A stretch of 64,000 nucleotides of DNA from RGVD01 sp040403075 (GTDB lineage: Bacteria > Bacteroidota > Bacteroidia > UKL13-3), in contig JBBALJ010000002.1 in assembly GCA_040403075.1 (NCBI GenBank), positions 1 to 64,000 on the forward strand. The letters are read 5' to 3'. Made by a program: the position numbers and the translations under genes. This document shows positions 1 through 6,332 of the stretch, piece after piece (the stretch's first letter is position 1; every line of letters begins with the position of its first letter). A model generated the notes under the pieces. That model searched no databases and was not told where the DNA came from. It saw only the letters and a program-made list of their open reading frames with translations.

Positions 1-1585
1 AGTTAGCAACCGAAACACATTGCCAGTTAGCACTTGCTACCGTTCCATTTGCAGTACCCCCTTCATCGTAAGTTAAAAAAACACCATCTGTCTCAACAGC
101 CGCTCCATTAGCAGAGACAAATCCGCTAATAATTCTAAATCGTTCTAAAGATGTGCTTAAATTTGATAAATTAATAGATGCTTCGTAAATCCAAACTCCA
201 TTACCTAAATACATACTTGTAACACTTGAACTAACATGATTAGCCCAATTGGTTGCAGCTGATGAAGTACTTAATGAATGAACTCCTATTTGATTTGTTC
301 TATTTGGCGCTATTGATAATGATTGAGCTGCAGTAATTCCACCCGAAACAATTGAAACTAAACCATCTCTCGAAACATCATTTCCATAAAAGTCAGTAAA
401 GAAAGATACCATTCTCTTTCCCTTATCAATCATTGACTGCGTATTAACCGCGTCAACAGTTGCAAATTTAACACCTGTTCCGTCTACCGCTAACGAGTTT
501 TGTTTGTTAGCTGTGTTCTCTGCTGTGAAGCCAAGTGCTGCTTGTTTACCGTTAAAGGTAGCCCAATCTGCAGCACTCAAAGCACCTCTATTCGTTGCTG
601 AAGCAGTAGGTAAATTAAAAGTATGTGTAGTTCCTGTAGATACTATGTTAAAGTTTGTTCCACTTCCGTTAGTCACAAGAGTTTGAGCAGCTCCTGTCAA
701 TGAGTTAATGGCGGTAATACCTGTTCCAGCCATGATACCCGACTGTTGTGTAACAGTAACTATTACTGATGCAGCAGATGGCGGTGGAGAACCTGCACCT
801 GTAAATGAAAGATATACAGCTATATTTTCTGTACTCCATACAAACTCATAATAATCTCCTGCAACAGGATCAATAAGATAATTCCAAGCAGGTAATGTAT
901 GACCATCAAAAGTCCCGTGTTTTTTAGGAACTAATACTACACCTGCTGATCCTGGAATATCAACCCCATTCTTCTTAAGCCATATAGTTACATCATGTTC
1001 TGCTGATAATGGATTGGTAAATTGCCCACTCCATTGTATATTATATATCCCTGTGTTAGCTATTGTAATACGAGACCCACTAACAACAGTAACACCATTA
1101 GTTAAATCTGTTACTCCTAATAACATTGGGTAACCGGTATTTATAACAGTTGCAAATTGATTCGTTACATCTTGAAATGCACCATAATATCCTAAAGGAG
1201 TTGGTGTAGCTGTGTTATTAATAGTAACATTCCCAACTCCAGTTACTGGAGAAATAGTTATGTTAGAACCAGCTATAATTTTTCTAACTCCTGTGTTTGT
1301 AATCGTTGTTAAACCATCTTTGCCTGTAACCACTGTTATGCCGGTACCCCCAGTGATGAGGGAGCTTAGGTATTTAAACCTAAATAACTTTACTTTACCA
1401 AAAGTTCCATTTGGATCTATTACTTCTGCAAAAGAAGTAAGAATTTGATTATGTTCAATCTTCCCTAAAGCTCTGTCAATTTGTGCAGTAATTCCACCAG
1501 TCTCATCAATATCAACAAGCTGTCTAAGAGAGATATCAACTTTCTTAGTTGGCTGTGATTCTGCAATGACGGTGATAGTATCCAC
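1..1585 (-). CDS. Tail fibre / receptor-binding-type protein, C-terminus beyond window
   Basis: The frame stays open on the minus strand from a GTG at 1585 to the window edge (at least 528 codons). The GTG directly abuts the TAA of the upstream gene (TAAGTG), so translation is probably coupled. The middle has a C1q/TNF-like jelly-roll signature of phage fibres (LKKNGVDIPGS, then PAWNYLIDPVAGDYYEFVW). It is followed by fibre-linker sequence (TTHTFNLPTASATNRGALSA, ADWATFNGKQAALGF). The end visible here is rich in S, T and N, like a receptor-binding tip. It probably trimerises and contacts the host surface. The role is inferred from these signatures and from low-complexity glycine/threonine composition. 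Confidence 0.8.
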   Translation of the reverse strand, partial: MDTITVIAESQPTKKVDISLRQLVDIDETGGITAQIDRALGKIEHNQILTSFAEVIDPNGTFGKVKLFRFKYLSSLITGGTGITVVTGKDGLTTITNTGVRKIIAGSNITISPVTGVGNVTINNTATPTPLGYYGAFQDVTNQFATVINTGYPMLLGVTDLTNGVTVVSGSRITIANTGIYNIQWSGQFTNPLSAEHDVTIWLKKNGVDIPGSAGVVLVPKKHGTFDGHTLPAWNYLIDPVAGDYYEFVWSTENIAVYLSFTGAGSPPPSAASVIVTVTQQSGIMAGTGITAINSLTGAAQTLVTNGSGTNFNIVSTGTTHTFNLPTASATNRGALSAADWATFNGKQAALGFTAENTANKQNSLAVDGTGVKFATVDAVNTQSMIDKGKRMVSFFTDFYGNDVSRDGLVSIVSGGITAAQSLSIAPNRTNQIGVHSLSTSSAATNWANHVSSSVTSMYLGNGVWIYEASINLSNLSTSLERFRIISGFVSANGAAVETDGVFLTYDEGGTANGTVASANWQCVSVAN

Positions 1586-1816
1586 TTAGTTAAGTTTAGT
1601 TCTAGCTTGAATATACAAATGTGACTTCTCTTGTTCTGCGGCCATTACAGCCATTATTCCCCGCAACTCTTCGTATGTAAATTGTATAACTAGTTCATCG
1701 TCAGCATCTAACATCTGGATAACCTTGTCATCAATATACACTACAGCTTGCTCGGCCTCCTCTTCTACTTTAGTGAAAGGAGGTTGATATATTCCAGTCT
1801 TAAGATAAGTTGGCAT
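1586..1816 (-). CDS. Small acidic protein of unknown function
   Basis: Encodes 76 residues starting MPTYLKTG, with an acidic centre (KVEEEAEQ, LDADDELVIQF). It lies immediately upstream of, and abuts, the tail-fibre gene, so it is likely co-expressed and perhaps a fibre-associated or assembly protein. No ribosome-binding site is obvious before its ATG. A second ATG 41 bases upstream, in another frame, does have one (see 1765-1857). I do not recognise the family. Confidence 0.6.
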   Translation of the reverse strand: MPTYLKTGIYQPPFTKVEEEAEQAVVYIDDKVIQMLDADDELVIQFTYEELRGIMAVMAAEQEKSHLYIQARTKLN

Positions 1817-1857
1817 TTGTAGTAATTTGAATCAAAGATAATCAAATTCTTAGACAT
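1765..1857 (-). CDS. Possible 30-residue overlapping leader ORF
   Basis: An ATG at 1857 is preceded by AAGGGG (1864-1869) with 6-nt spacing, the best Shine-Dalgarno match in this region. The frame (MSKNLIIFDSNYY...) runs 30 codons and overlaps the start of the 76-residue gene in another frame. It could be a coupling leader. It could also be the true N-terminus of the next gene displaced by an indel. Conservation is unknown. Confidence 0.25.
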   Translation of the reverse strand: MSKNLIIFDSNYYKCQLILRLEYINLLSLK

Positions 1858-2115
1858 AGTTATCCCCTTGGTGATTTTTCTGTTTTAAATTAGCCTTCAA
1901 GTATTGCCGTCTTTAGCCTTTGGAGGAACATTTCTGTCAGCCTATAGTTTTAACCCTCCCCAATACTCTATACCAATTCCATTTTTGCAACTATCGGGGA
2001 CAACTTTTTCTAACTATGTTGAAAGAAATAGAACCCGACTTCTGACCCCTTACTTTGGTTACCTCAGGGGTGATCGTTTAAGCTTACGGTTGCAGATACA
2101 AATATAGTAAATTGA
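1858..2115 (-). ncRNA. Structured non-coding stretch between small leftward genes
   Basis: No reading frame of note occupies this 258-nt gap on the minus strand. It can form a 9-bp stem between 1957-1965 and 1992-2000 (TCCCCAATA with TATCGGGGA, one wobble). It can also form a hairpin ACCCCT/AGGGGT (2045-2050 with 2066-2071) whose loop contains GGTTACC. The octamer AAGGCTAA occurs twice near 1890-1915 on the minus strand. It could be a cis-regulatory leader or a free small RNA. No known family was recognised. Confidence 0.4.
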
Positions 2116-2250
2116 TTAGCCTTGTCCAACTGAAATCTTCCGATATAGCTTGGAAGTTTTCAACTTAGAGCTTTTAGTTTTTGAGTGAACTCCTGGTCTC
2201 TTGACTTTTGGTTTCGGATTGAAGCTAGTAGTATTTGTTTGCTTAGCCAT
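2116..2250 (-). CDS. 44-residue very basic protein
   Basis: Begins MAKQTNTTSF and continues with a Lys/Ser/Pro-rich body (NPKPKVKRPGVHSKTKSSKL) ending YRKISVGQG. I recall short proteins of this type (KPKVKR.GVH.KTK.S) from phages of Bacteroidota. Their role is unknown; nucleic-acid binding is possible from the charge. The gene sits in a run of tiny leftward genes below the divergent region. Confidence 0.65.
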   Translation of the reverse strand: MAKQTNTTSFNPKPKVKRPGVHSKTKSSKLKTSKLYRKISVGQG

Positions 2251-2255
2251 TGATC

Positions 2256-2411
2256 TTAATGCTTTTCTAATGTGATTCTAAATGAGTGACTGTACAAATA
2301 TATACTCAAGTACACTTCCCACCAAAGTTTATTTTCTGGTTGGATGAATTTGAAATCAATCCCAATTCTTTTTGTGAGATTCATCTTTCTTTTGGTTGCT
2401 CTGAATTTCAT
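2256..2411 (-). CDS. 51-residue hypothetical protein
   Basis: I chose the ATG at 2411 (MKFRATKRKM...). It leaves a 20-nt gap after the upstream stop, whereas an upstream in-frame start at 2453 would overlap that gene. The protein has a basic N-terminus, then a Trp/Tyr-rich second half (KLWWEVYLSIYLYSHSF). No family is recognised, and the evidence is reading-frame spacing only. Confidence 0.45.
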   Translation of the reverse strand: MKFRATKRKMNLTKRIGIDFKFIQPENKLWWEVYLSIYLYSHSFRITLEKH

Positions 2412-2431
2412 AGAGGTTTTGTTTATTTTGT

Positions 2432-2584
2432 TTAGCTGCCACAGTAAAGACAATCTTCATTATCGTCATCATAGTAACCGTCGAGAATTTTTTCCATCTC
2501 AGCATTTACTTGTGCATCGTCCCAGTCAGGGTTTTTCATCTTGACTTGAACTCGTAAAAATTGGTATTGTTCTAAACTATGCAT
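2432..2584 (-). CDS. 50-residue acidic protein with C-terminal CxxC
   Basis: Starts MHSLEQYQFL, is strongly acidic in the second half (DGYYDDDNEDC) and ends CLYCGS. The CxxC pair could bind metal or be redox-active. It is the first leftward gene below the divergent region 2585-3073, so its promoter must lie there. A later in-frame ATG (MKNPDWDD) is an alternative start. Confidence 0.55.
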   Translation of the reverse strand: MHSLEQYQFLRVQVKMKNPDWDDAQVNAEMEKILDGYYDDDNEDCLYCGS

Positions 2585-2618
2585 GGTGACAAATATACGT
2601 ACAAAATTGTTACGAAGC

Positions 2619-2688
2619 CTATACCCTAAAGGGACATTATAATGTGATTATTCAGTCATTAACTAAAGAAATTCCCGATAGGGTATAG
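2619..2688. repeat. Perfect 10-bp inverted repeat, 50-bp spacer
   Basis: CTATACCCTA at 2619-2628 is the exact reverse complement of TAGGGTATAG at 2679-2688. It lies about 35 bp upstream of the first leftward gene, a good place for an operator. Confidence 0.6.
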
Positions 2689-2730
2689 AAATCCACACTT
2701 TAATATGAGTTAGATGTGGATAATAACATC

Positions 2731-2759
2731 TGTCACAAATATGTTAAACTTTTGTGACA
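2731..2759. repeat. 9-bp inverted repeat TGTCACAAA
   Basis: TGTCACAAA (2731-2739) and TTTGTGACA (2751-2759) form a perfect dyad with an 11-nt centre. The half-site resembles binding sites of dimeric repressors. TTGTCACC recurs at about 2777, possibly a third, partial half-site. Confidence 0.5.
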
Positions 2760-3000
2760 AACTAATGTAGATAATTGTCACCATAACTAATCTTATTGTG
2801 GAGAGTACTCTACATCTGTTGCCAAACTCCGTAACAAAACATAGCCAAACTCGGAAGTCCTCTGAATTGCCATATATAATTTGTCAAGTTTTCTGTACCA
2901 TAACGTTGACATCAACAAGATGGTTAGTATTTGTAACCAACTAAAATTTTTTTGGGATGTAAAAAATTTTATGATAGAAAAATTTTATGAGAGTGAGGCC

Positions 3001-3052
3001 CTACAGAATCAAAGACCCCTCTAAGAATCGACGGGTCAAGGTGGCCCTGTAG
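3001..3052 (+). ncRNA. Nested-stem leader upstream of the first rightward gene
   Basis: CTACAG (3001-3006) pairs with CTGTAG (3047-3052), enclosing GACCC (3014-3018) paired with GGGTC (3033-3037). The element ends 21 nt before the ATG of the 60-residue gene, so it would lie in its 5' leader. It may be a cis-regulatory RNA or a processing site. Confidence 0.4.
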
Positions 3053-3073
3053 CAAACCTAATATTCCATTGCC

Positions 3074-3256
3074 ATGAAAGCAAAATTGATTTACGTGTCC
3101 AACCTAGGACAAGACAAGAACGGTGTAGATATGATGTGGGGTAGAACCTCTGAGTACATTGACTCAGCTGGTGTGTTCCATGCAGGTGCATTGGTAACGT
3201 GCTACAACTCAGACTTGTGGGACCGTTTCGTAGTGGGACTGGAGGTGCAGCTATAG
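3074..3256 (+). CDS. 60-residue early hypothetical protein
   Basis: Starts MKAKLIYVSN and has a balanced, plausibly globular composition with several Trp and Tyr residues (DMMWGRTSEYID, NSDLWDRFVVG). It is the first rightward gene after the divergent region and so may be immediate-early. It ends in TAG, which argues against amber reassignment. No family is recognised. Confidence 0.55.
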   Translation: MKAKLIYVSNLGQDKNGVDMMWGRTSEYIDSAGVFHAGALVTCYNSDLWDRFVVGLEVQL

Positions 3257-3319
3257 GCTGCCCTTCGGGGATGATCGGAGAGCTTGGTAACAATCACGAT
3301 AGTGGTTGCCAGGCTTCTC
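3257..3319 (+). ncRNA. Tandem hairpins incl. UUCG tetraloop
   Basis: Directly after the stop codon, CCC-TTCG-GGG (3261-3270) forms a UUCG-capped hairpin. A longer stem follows: GAGAGCTTGGTAAC (3278-3291) with GTTGCCAGGCTTCTC (3305-3319), with wobbles, one bulge and an inner CAC/GTG. There is no T-tract, so these look like RNA stability or processing structures rather than terminators. Confidence 0.45.
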
Positions 3320-3387
3320 ACCATCCATATCATGGCTATTGACTAATGCCTACAAATTAGTCTATTCAATTCTATAACACTATCGTT

Positions 3388-3564
3388 ATGAAATACTTCT
3401 TATTGTCTATTCTTATCATTGCATTCTTAGATAGTCTTGCACTAATCTATTTCACTGTTGAATTACTACAAGCAGACTGCTATGTAATAACATTCTTAGG
3501 TTTTGTTTCTGCAATTTGTGGATACTTAATTGTATTCCAGGTTAAAGAATTAAGAACTAAATAA
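3388..3564 (+). CDS. 58-residue two-helix membrane protein
   Basis: Begins MKYFLLSILIIAF. Two hydrophobic stretches (residues 4-23 and about 31-50, ITFLGFVSAICGYLIVF) suggest a membrane hairpin with a basic C-terminus (KELRTK). It could be a small early inner-membrane effector, for example in superinfection exclusion or host takeover. That is inference from topology alone. Confidence 0.6.
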   Translation: MKYFLLSILIIAFLDSLALIYFTVELLQADCYVITFLGFVSAICGYLIVFQVKELRTK

Positions 3565-3570
3565 ACTAAC

Positions 3571-3631
3571 AACCAACGACATTGAGGTCTGATTTATCTA
3601 CATAAGTCTTTCGACCAAGATGTTGTTGGTT
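3571..3631 (+). ncRNA. 12-bp hairpin after the membrane-protein gene
   Basis: AACCAACGACAT (3571-3582) pairs with ATGTTGTTGGTT (3620-3631) through 12 bp with one wobble. An inner GGTC/GACC (3586-3589 with 3613-3616) extends it. It starts 6 nt after the stop codon. It lacks a clear T-run, so it may protect a 3' end or belong to the structured RNA that follows. Confidence 0.45.
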
Positions 3632-3649
3632 TGTATTAATGCATCATAA

Positions 3650-3882
3650 CTCACTTCCCAAGGGTGAGCAGTTGTAATATATAGGTAGATATAAACTATT
3701 AATTAAAAAGTAATAGTTAACTCACTTGTCAATTTACCCAAAAAAGGTGAAGAATAAATAATTGACAATTGATAGTTTTATATATATCTGGTATGCTAAC
3801 ACTTCAATCATTTAGCTAATGATTTGTGGAAACCACTATACATTTTACGAATGTATGTGTATTACAACTGAGTGCAGAGGGG
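3650..3882 (+). ncRNA. Structured RNA element A (loop TTCCCAAGG, multi-hairpin insert)
   Basis: A hairpin CTCAC/GTGAG (3650-3654, 3664-3668) has loop TTCCCAAGG. It is followed by an 11-bp long-range stem, CAGTTGTAATA (3669-3679) with TATTACAACTG (3860-3870), and then AGTGCAGAGGGG (3871-3882). Between the long-stem strands lie further hairpins: AACTATTA/TAATAGTT, TTGTCAATT/AATTGACAA, AATCATT/AATGATT, GTGG-AAA-CCAC and ATACATT/AATGTAT. The loop CCC could pair with the downstream GGGG. No gene lies in 3565-3997. Element B at 5685 shares the core. Confidence 0.6.
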
Positions 3883-3997
3883 ACAAATAGACTTTATTAG
3901 AATGAAAAGACAATAGAAAGGACGTGATATTCGTCGTATTCCTAGGCATGAAGACAAACTGCCTTATATATTGTAATCAATTAACCTATAAATAATC

Positions 3998-4105
3998 ATG
4001 AAAAAATCAACTGCCTATGTGCTGCTATACTTTGCAGCAATCTTAACAATAGCTATGCTATCATTGGGCATTAGCATATGCAGACAGAAAAGATTGATCC
4101 TATAA
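3998..4105 (+). CDS. 35-residue single-span membrane peptide
   Basis: Starts MKKSTAYVLL with a single hydrophobic segment (residues 7-27) and a basic tail (CRQKRLIL). It lies between structured element A and a terminator. Small hydrophobic early peptides are common in phages and this one is unassigned. Confidence 0.5.
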   Translation: MKKSTAYVLLYFAAILTIAMLSLGISICRQKRLIL

Positions 4106-4150
4106 TAGGGGATCAGATAGGGTACACAACATCCATAGCAAGTTGTAAGA

Positions 4151-4180
4151 GAGCCACGGGTAACACCGTGGTTCTTCTTT
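4151..4180 (+). terminator. Rho-independent terminator
   Basis: GAGCCACGG (4151-4159) pairs with CCGTGGTTC (4166-4174) through 9 bp around a GTAACA loop, followed by TTCTTT. It would end the transcript of the 35-residue gene. The first copy of a 31-bp repeat starts in its T-tract. Confidence 0.65.
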
Positions 4181-4365
4181 ATGTTAAAATCCTTAATTGT
4201 TTAAACAAGTTGCAGTATTCATCGGGCTCTATCTTTTATAGGTTCTCACTGATGATTGTTGTGCACAGGCAGGGTCAAAAATGAGTTACTAAGAGAGTGT
4301 AACATGAAGAGTTATCCTATTGCAATTTGTTTTATCTTTATGTTAAAATCCTTAATTGTTTAAAC
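4176..4365 (+). repeat. 31-bp direct repeat, two copies
   Basis: An identical 31-base sequence beginning TCTTTATGTTAAAATCC occurs at 4176-4206 and 4335-4365. Both copies end in TTGTTTAAAC and are followed by AA. The second lies 14 nt upstream of the ATG at 4380. This placement suggests a promoter or regulator site used twice, or a duplicated leader. The rest of 4106-4379 shows no convincing gene. Confidence 0.6.
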
Positions 4366-4379
4366 TAAAACTTAACAGC

Positions 4380-4559
4380 ATGAACAGATCATCAGTATTA
4401 ATGGACGTAGTAGCAATGATGAACAACTACGCAGACAACCACGTTGAATATGAAATGGATACTGACATAGCAATCACTGATGAGGCGCGTTGGTTCACAG
4501 CATGTCTTGGTGAAATCTCATTCCTACTGACAAACGTTATAACTTTGCTAACCCTTTAA
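4380..4559 (+). CDS. 59-residue early hypothetical protein
   Basis: I chose the ATG at 4380 (MNRSSVLMDV), just after the second 31-bp repeat, over an upstream in-frame ATG inside that repeat. It is acidic in the middle (EYEMDTDIAITDE) with a hydrophobic C-terminus (FLLTNVITLLTL) that could be membrane-associated. No family is recognised. Confidence 0.5.
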   Translation: MNRSSVLMDVVAMMNNYADNHVEYEMDTDIAITDEARWFTACLGEISFLLTNVITLLTL

Positions 4560-4572
4560 AACAAGATTAATC

Positions 4573-4782
4573 ATGAGAAAGCAATTTAAACAACTCTTTC
4601 GTGGACTAGCAGAATTAGCTGCTGTATTCACTGCTGTATTTGTAGCTCCAGCATTACTTGCTGCTCTTGTTAACTTTGACATTAATGTGTACTTCTCGTG
4701 CATACATAGTGCTGCTTATTGCGGATTGCTTACCATTCTTGGTATCATTGTAACTATGTTTTACACAGCAATGCACCAATGA
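4573..4782 (+). CDS. 69-residue membrane protein
   Basis: Starts MRKQFKQLFRG, an amphipathic basic N-terminus. Two long hydrophobic segments follow (about residues 13-34 and 46-66). Its stop overlaps the next start (ATGA, 4779-4782), so the two are translationally coupled. It is probably an inner-membrane protein made early. The function is unknown. Confidence 0.55.
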   Translation: MRKQFKQLFRGLAELAAVFTAVFVAPALLAALVNFDINVYFSCIHSAAYCGLLTILGIIVTMFYTAMHQ

Positions 4783-4964
4783 GAAAGCTGAAACACCACA
4801 TTCAAATACATTGGTATTGGGAGGAGAAAATATTCATATTTTCCCCAACCATTGCCTTTGGTGAATGTTTACCAGAATATGAGGATTCATATTGGCTGGC
4901 TTTTATGTTTGGGCCTATGAGATTAGGTTTCAAACGAGTTGCTAATAATATAGCACAAGATTAA
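4779..4964 (+). CDS. 61-residue aromatic-rich hypothetical protein
   Basis: The start overlaps the preceding stop by 4 nt. It begins MRKLKHHIQIHWYWEEK and is unusually rich in Trp, Phe and His. Coupling suggests it works with the 69-residue membrane protein. No family is recognised. Confidence 0.5.
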   Translation: MRKLKHHIQIHWYWEEKIFIFSPTIAFGECLPEYEDSYWLAFMFGPMRLGFKRVANNIAQD

Positions 4965-4992
4965 GGATTTACATAAATCAACATATAAAATC

Positions 4993-5598
4993 ATGAGTAA
5001 CACTCTAAACAGCGGTTCATTGGCAGGTTTGTCAATGAATAGCACCTTGTTAGTCCAAGCTAGGAAAGTGAATGGACAAAAATTGCAGTTGGAATTTGCT
5101 GAGGTTCTTCAAAAAGAATCTACTCAGTCAGTTAATCCTCTTGCTATGTTTAATGCAGGTGATGATCGTTTCTCTCAAACAGGAGGAGCTCGTCGTGCTT
5201 GGTTAACAGTAGAAGCTAAGGCTGCTACGACATTGTTAGGCATTGATTTGTCTGATAACAATGATGCTTGGGCTATTGATGCAATGGGACGTGAAGTTCT
5301 TCCATTGAACATCCTTAACCCAGTAGCTATTGTTAATGGGGAAGAAATTCCATTAAAAGTAGAAGTTGCAGAGACTACTCAACCTAATGAGTATCAGCTC
5401 AACAACATTGAAACCTCTGCTAAACGTAGAGGTAAAGATGGTGCTTATTGCACACATCAAGGTCTGTATATCTTTGCTAATACACGTATGGCTCTTCACA
5501 AAGCTAATCATGTATTCTTAGTAATGGATGCAGTCGAGACAAAGACTACAGGTATACCAGCTGGTATCTCTGCAGCAACAGGGGAAATCTTTAACTAA
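4993..5598 (+). CDS. 201-residue conserved-looking early protein
   Basis: The best-supported gene of the early region: an A-rich leader with ATG at 4993, 201 residues, no membrane segment and no signal peptide. Sequence landmarks are GGARRAWLTVEAKAATTLLG (about residues 64-83) and a Thr/Gly-rich C-terminus (TGIPAGISAATGEIFN). Codon use is GCT/CGT-rich, which hints at high expression. It is flanked by structured element A upstream and element B downstream and has its own terminator. I do not recognise the fold; a nucleic-acid-binding role is only a guess. Confidence 0.75.
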   Translation: MSNTLNSGSLAGLSMNSTLLVQARKVNGQKLQLEFAEVLQKESTQSVNPLAMFNAGDDRFSQTGGARRAWLTVEAKAATTLLGIDLSDNNDAWAIDAMGREVLPLNILNPVAIVNGEEIPLKVEVAETTQPNEYQLNNIETSAKRRGKDGAYCTHQGLYIFANTRMALHKANHVFLVMDAVETKTTGIPAGISAATGEIFN

Positions 5599-5643
5599 AC
5601 TTTTCGATTTGATTAGTATAAAAGATCGCTGTTAAACAAAAAG

Positions 5644-5674
5644 TGCCTAGGGTAGAAATACCTTAGGCATTTTA
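5644..5674 (+). terminator. GAAA-tetraloop terminator
   Basis: TGCCTAGGGTA (5644-5654) pairs with TACCTTAGGCA (5659-5669) through 11 bp with one G-T, capped by a GAAA tetraloop and followed by TTTTAAT. It lies 46 nt after the stop of the 201-residue gene. Confidence 0.8.
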
Positions 5675-5684
5675 ATGTACCATT

Positions 5685-5800
5685 CTTAGTTCCCAAGGCT
5701 AAGCAGTAACTACTGAGTACAGAGGGTTAGGTTATTGATTAGGCAAGTAGTACCATAAAAGAGTTGGCAATGCTCTTTTATGGCTACTGACTTGTTTTTT
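5685..5800 (+). ncRNA. Structured RNA element B with intrinsic terminator
   Basis: The hairpin CTTAG/CTAAG (5685-5689, 5699-5703) has the same TTCCCAAGG loop as element A, with two compensatory stem changes. A short stem CAGT/ACTG (5704-5707, 5712-5715) and AGTACAGAGGG (5716-5726) follow, again parallel to A. The 3' end is a strong terminator: CCATAAAAGAG/CTCTTTTATGG (5753-5763, 5773-5783), an outer CAAGT/ACTTG and six T's ending at 5800. It could be a discrete ~115-nt RNA lying between two terminators. Confidence 0.65.
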
Positions 5801-6104
5801 ATAGCAAAGATTAGTAATAGATAAAGTATGTCGTATTATCTTGCACGATAATAATCACGGTAATAGCCACAAGGCCAGTGGATCGTAAAACACAGTAAGC
5901 CTCTGATTTATCAAGTAACTGTTCTCATCGTATAGGAGATAGAGTTAGCCTTCTCGACGTCGTTTAAAAAGGCAAAACTATTAGTAAACTTTAGTACCCG
6001 TTCTGAGGACGTAGGGCTAAGTAAGATACAATTCCGTCATGCAGGGAGTAGAATGCTAAAGAGCTAATAGTCTTAAATCTAATATTAATTAACCCTTAAA
6101 TTTT
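5801..6104 (+). ncRNA. Further structured non-coding stretch
   Basis: No gene was seen in these 304 nt. ACTATTAG (5977-5984) can pair with CTAATAGT (6064-6071), enclosing an irregular hairpin CTTTAG..CCC..GGG..CTAAG (5989-6021) with an inner GTTC/GGAC. Other small hairpins are TATC-TTGCAC-GATA and CCAC/GTGG. It ends just before the frameshifted gene at 6105 and could be a long leader, a second RNA, or a processed tail of element B. Confidence 0.4.
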
Positions 6105-6328
6105 ATGGCTAAAAAAAAGAACAGAAAATTGTAAAAGAAAAGACTTACAGTATCAAACACATTACCTATGAAGATGGTAGTTCACATTTGATACGAGAGA
6201 ATAATGGCTTCAAGCCATTTGAACTATTAGGGTATTTAGAACATGCCCAATTAGAAATTATGCAGGAATTAGCAGGTGTGCTTAAGCCTGATGTTGTAGA
6301 GAGAAAATTTGTTAAACCTAAAAACTAA
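6105..6328 (+). CDS. Small gene requiring a -1 frameshift at A AAA AAG
   Basis: ATG GCT AAA AAA AAG reaches TAA after only nine codons. A -1 step on the heptamer A AAA AAG (within 6113-6119) enters a frame open to TAA at 6326. That gives about 74 residues: MAKKKEQKIVKEKTYSIKHI, then YEDGSSHLIRENNGF and a helical C-terminus (LLGYLEHAQLEIMQELAGVL). This downstream frame has no start codon of its own for a long stretch. Options are programmed frameshifting, polymerase slippage on A8, or a one-base homopolymer error. Function is unknown. Confidence 0.6.
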
Positions 6329-6332
6329 AGCT

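Larger units (their letters stand above)
2585..3073. promoter_or_regulatory. Divergent intergenic region with several dyads
   Basis: Genes point away from this 489-bp region on both sides, so promoters for both directions are expected. It is AT-rich and contains a perfect 10-bp inverted repeat CTATACCCTA/TAGGGTATAG (2619-2628, 2679-2688). It also has ATCCACA/TGTGGAT (2691-2697, 2715-2721), TGTCACAAA/TTTGTGACA (2731-2739, 2751-2759), and a tandem AAAATTTTATGA pair near 2965-2990. These could be operators or replication-initiator sites. No coding sequence longer than 26 codons was seen on either strand. Confidence 0.55.

Noticed and set aside
504..1448. Rightward frames in the left end
   Set aside because: They are antisense to the continuous leftward tail-fibre frame, which has clear fibre motifs.
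1858..1875. rRNA-like GGGGATAACT segment
   Set aside because: Too short to be meaningful and better read as a ribosome-binding site.
3650..3882. Twister, hammerhead or group I core for element A
   Set aside because: CCCAAG, ACTGAGT and GTGCAGAG look suggestive in isolation, but the required flanking motifs (for example an S element) are missing.
4078..4284. 68-residue rightward frame
   Set aside because: It overlaps the better-supported 35-residue membrane peptide and runs through a terminator and the first 31-bp repeat.
4176..4365. CRISPR-like repeats
   Set aside because: Only two copies are present, the second is next to a start codon, and no array or cas gene is seen.
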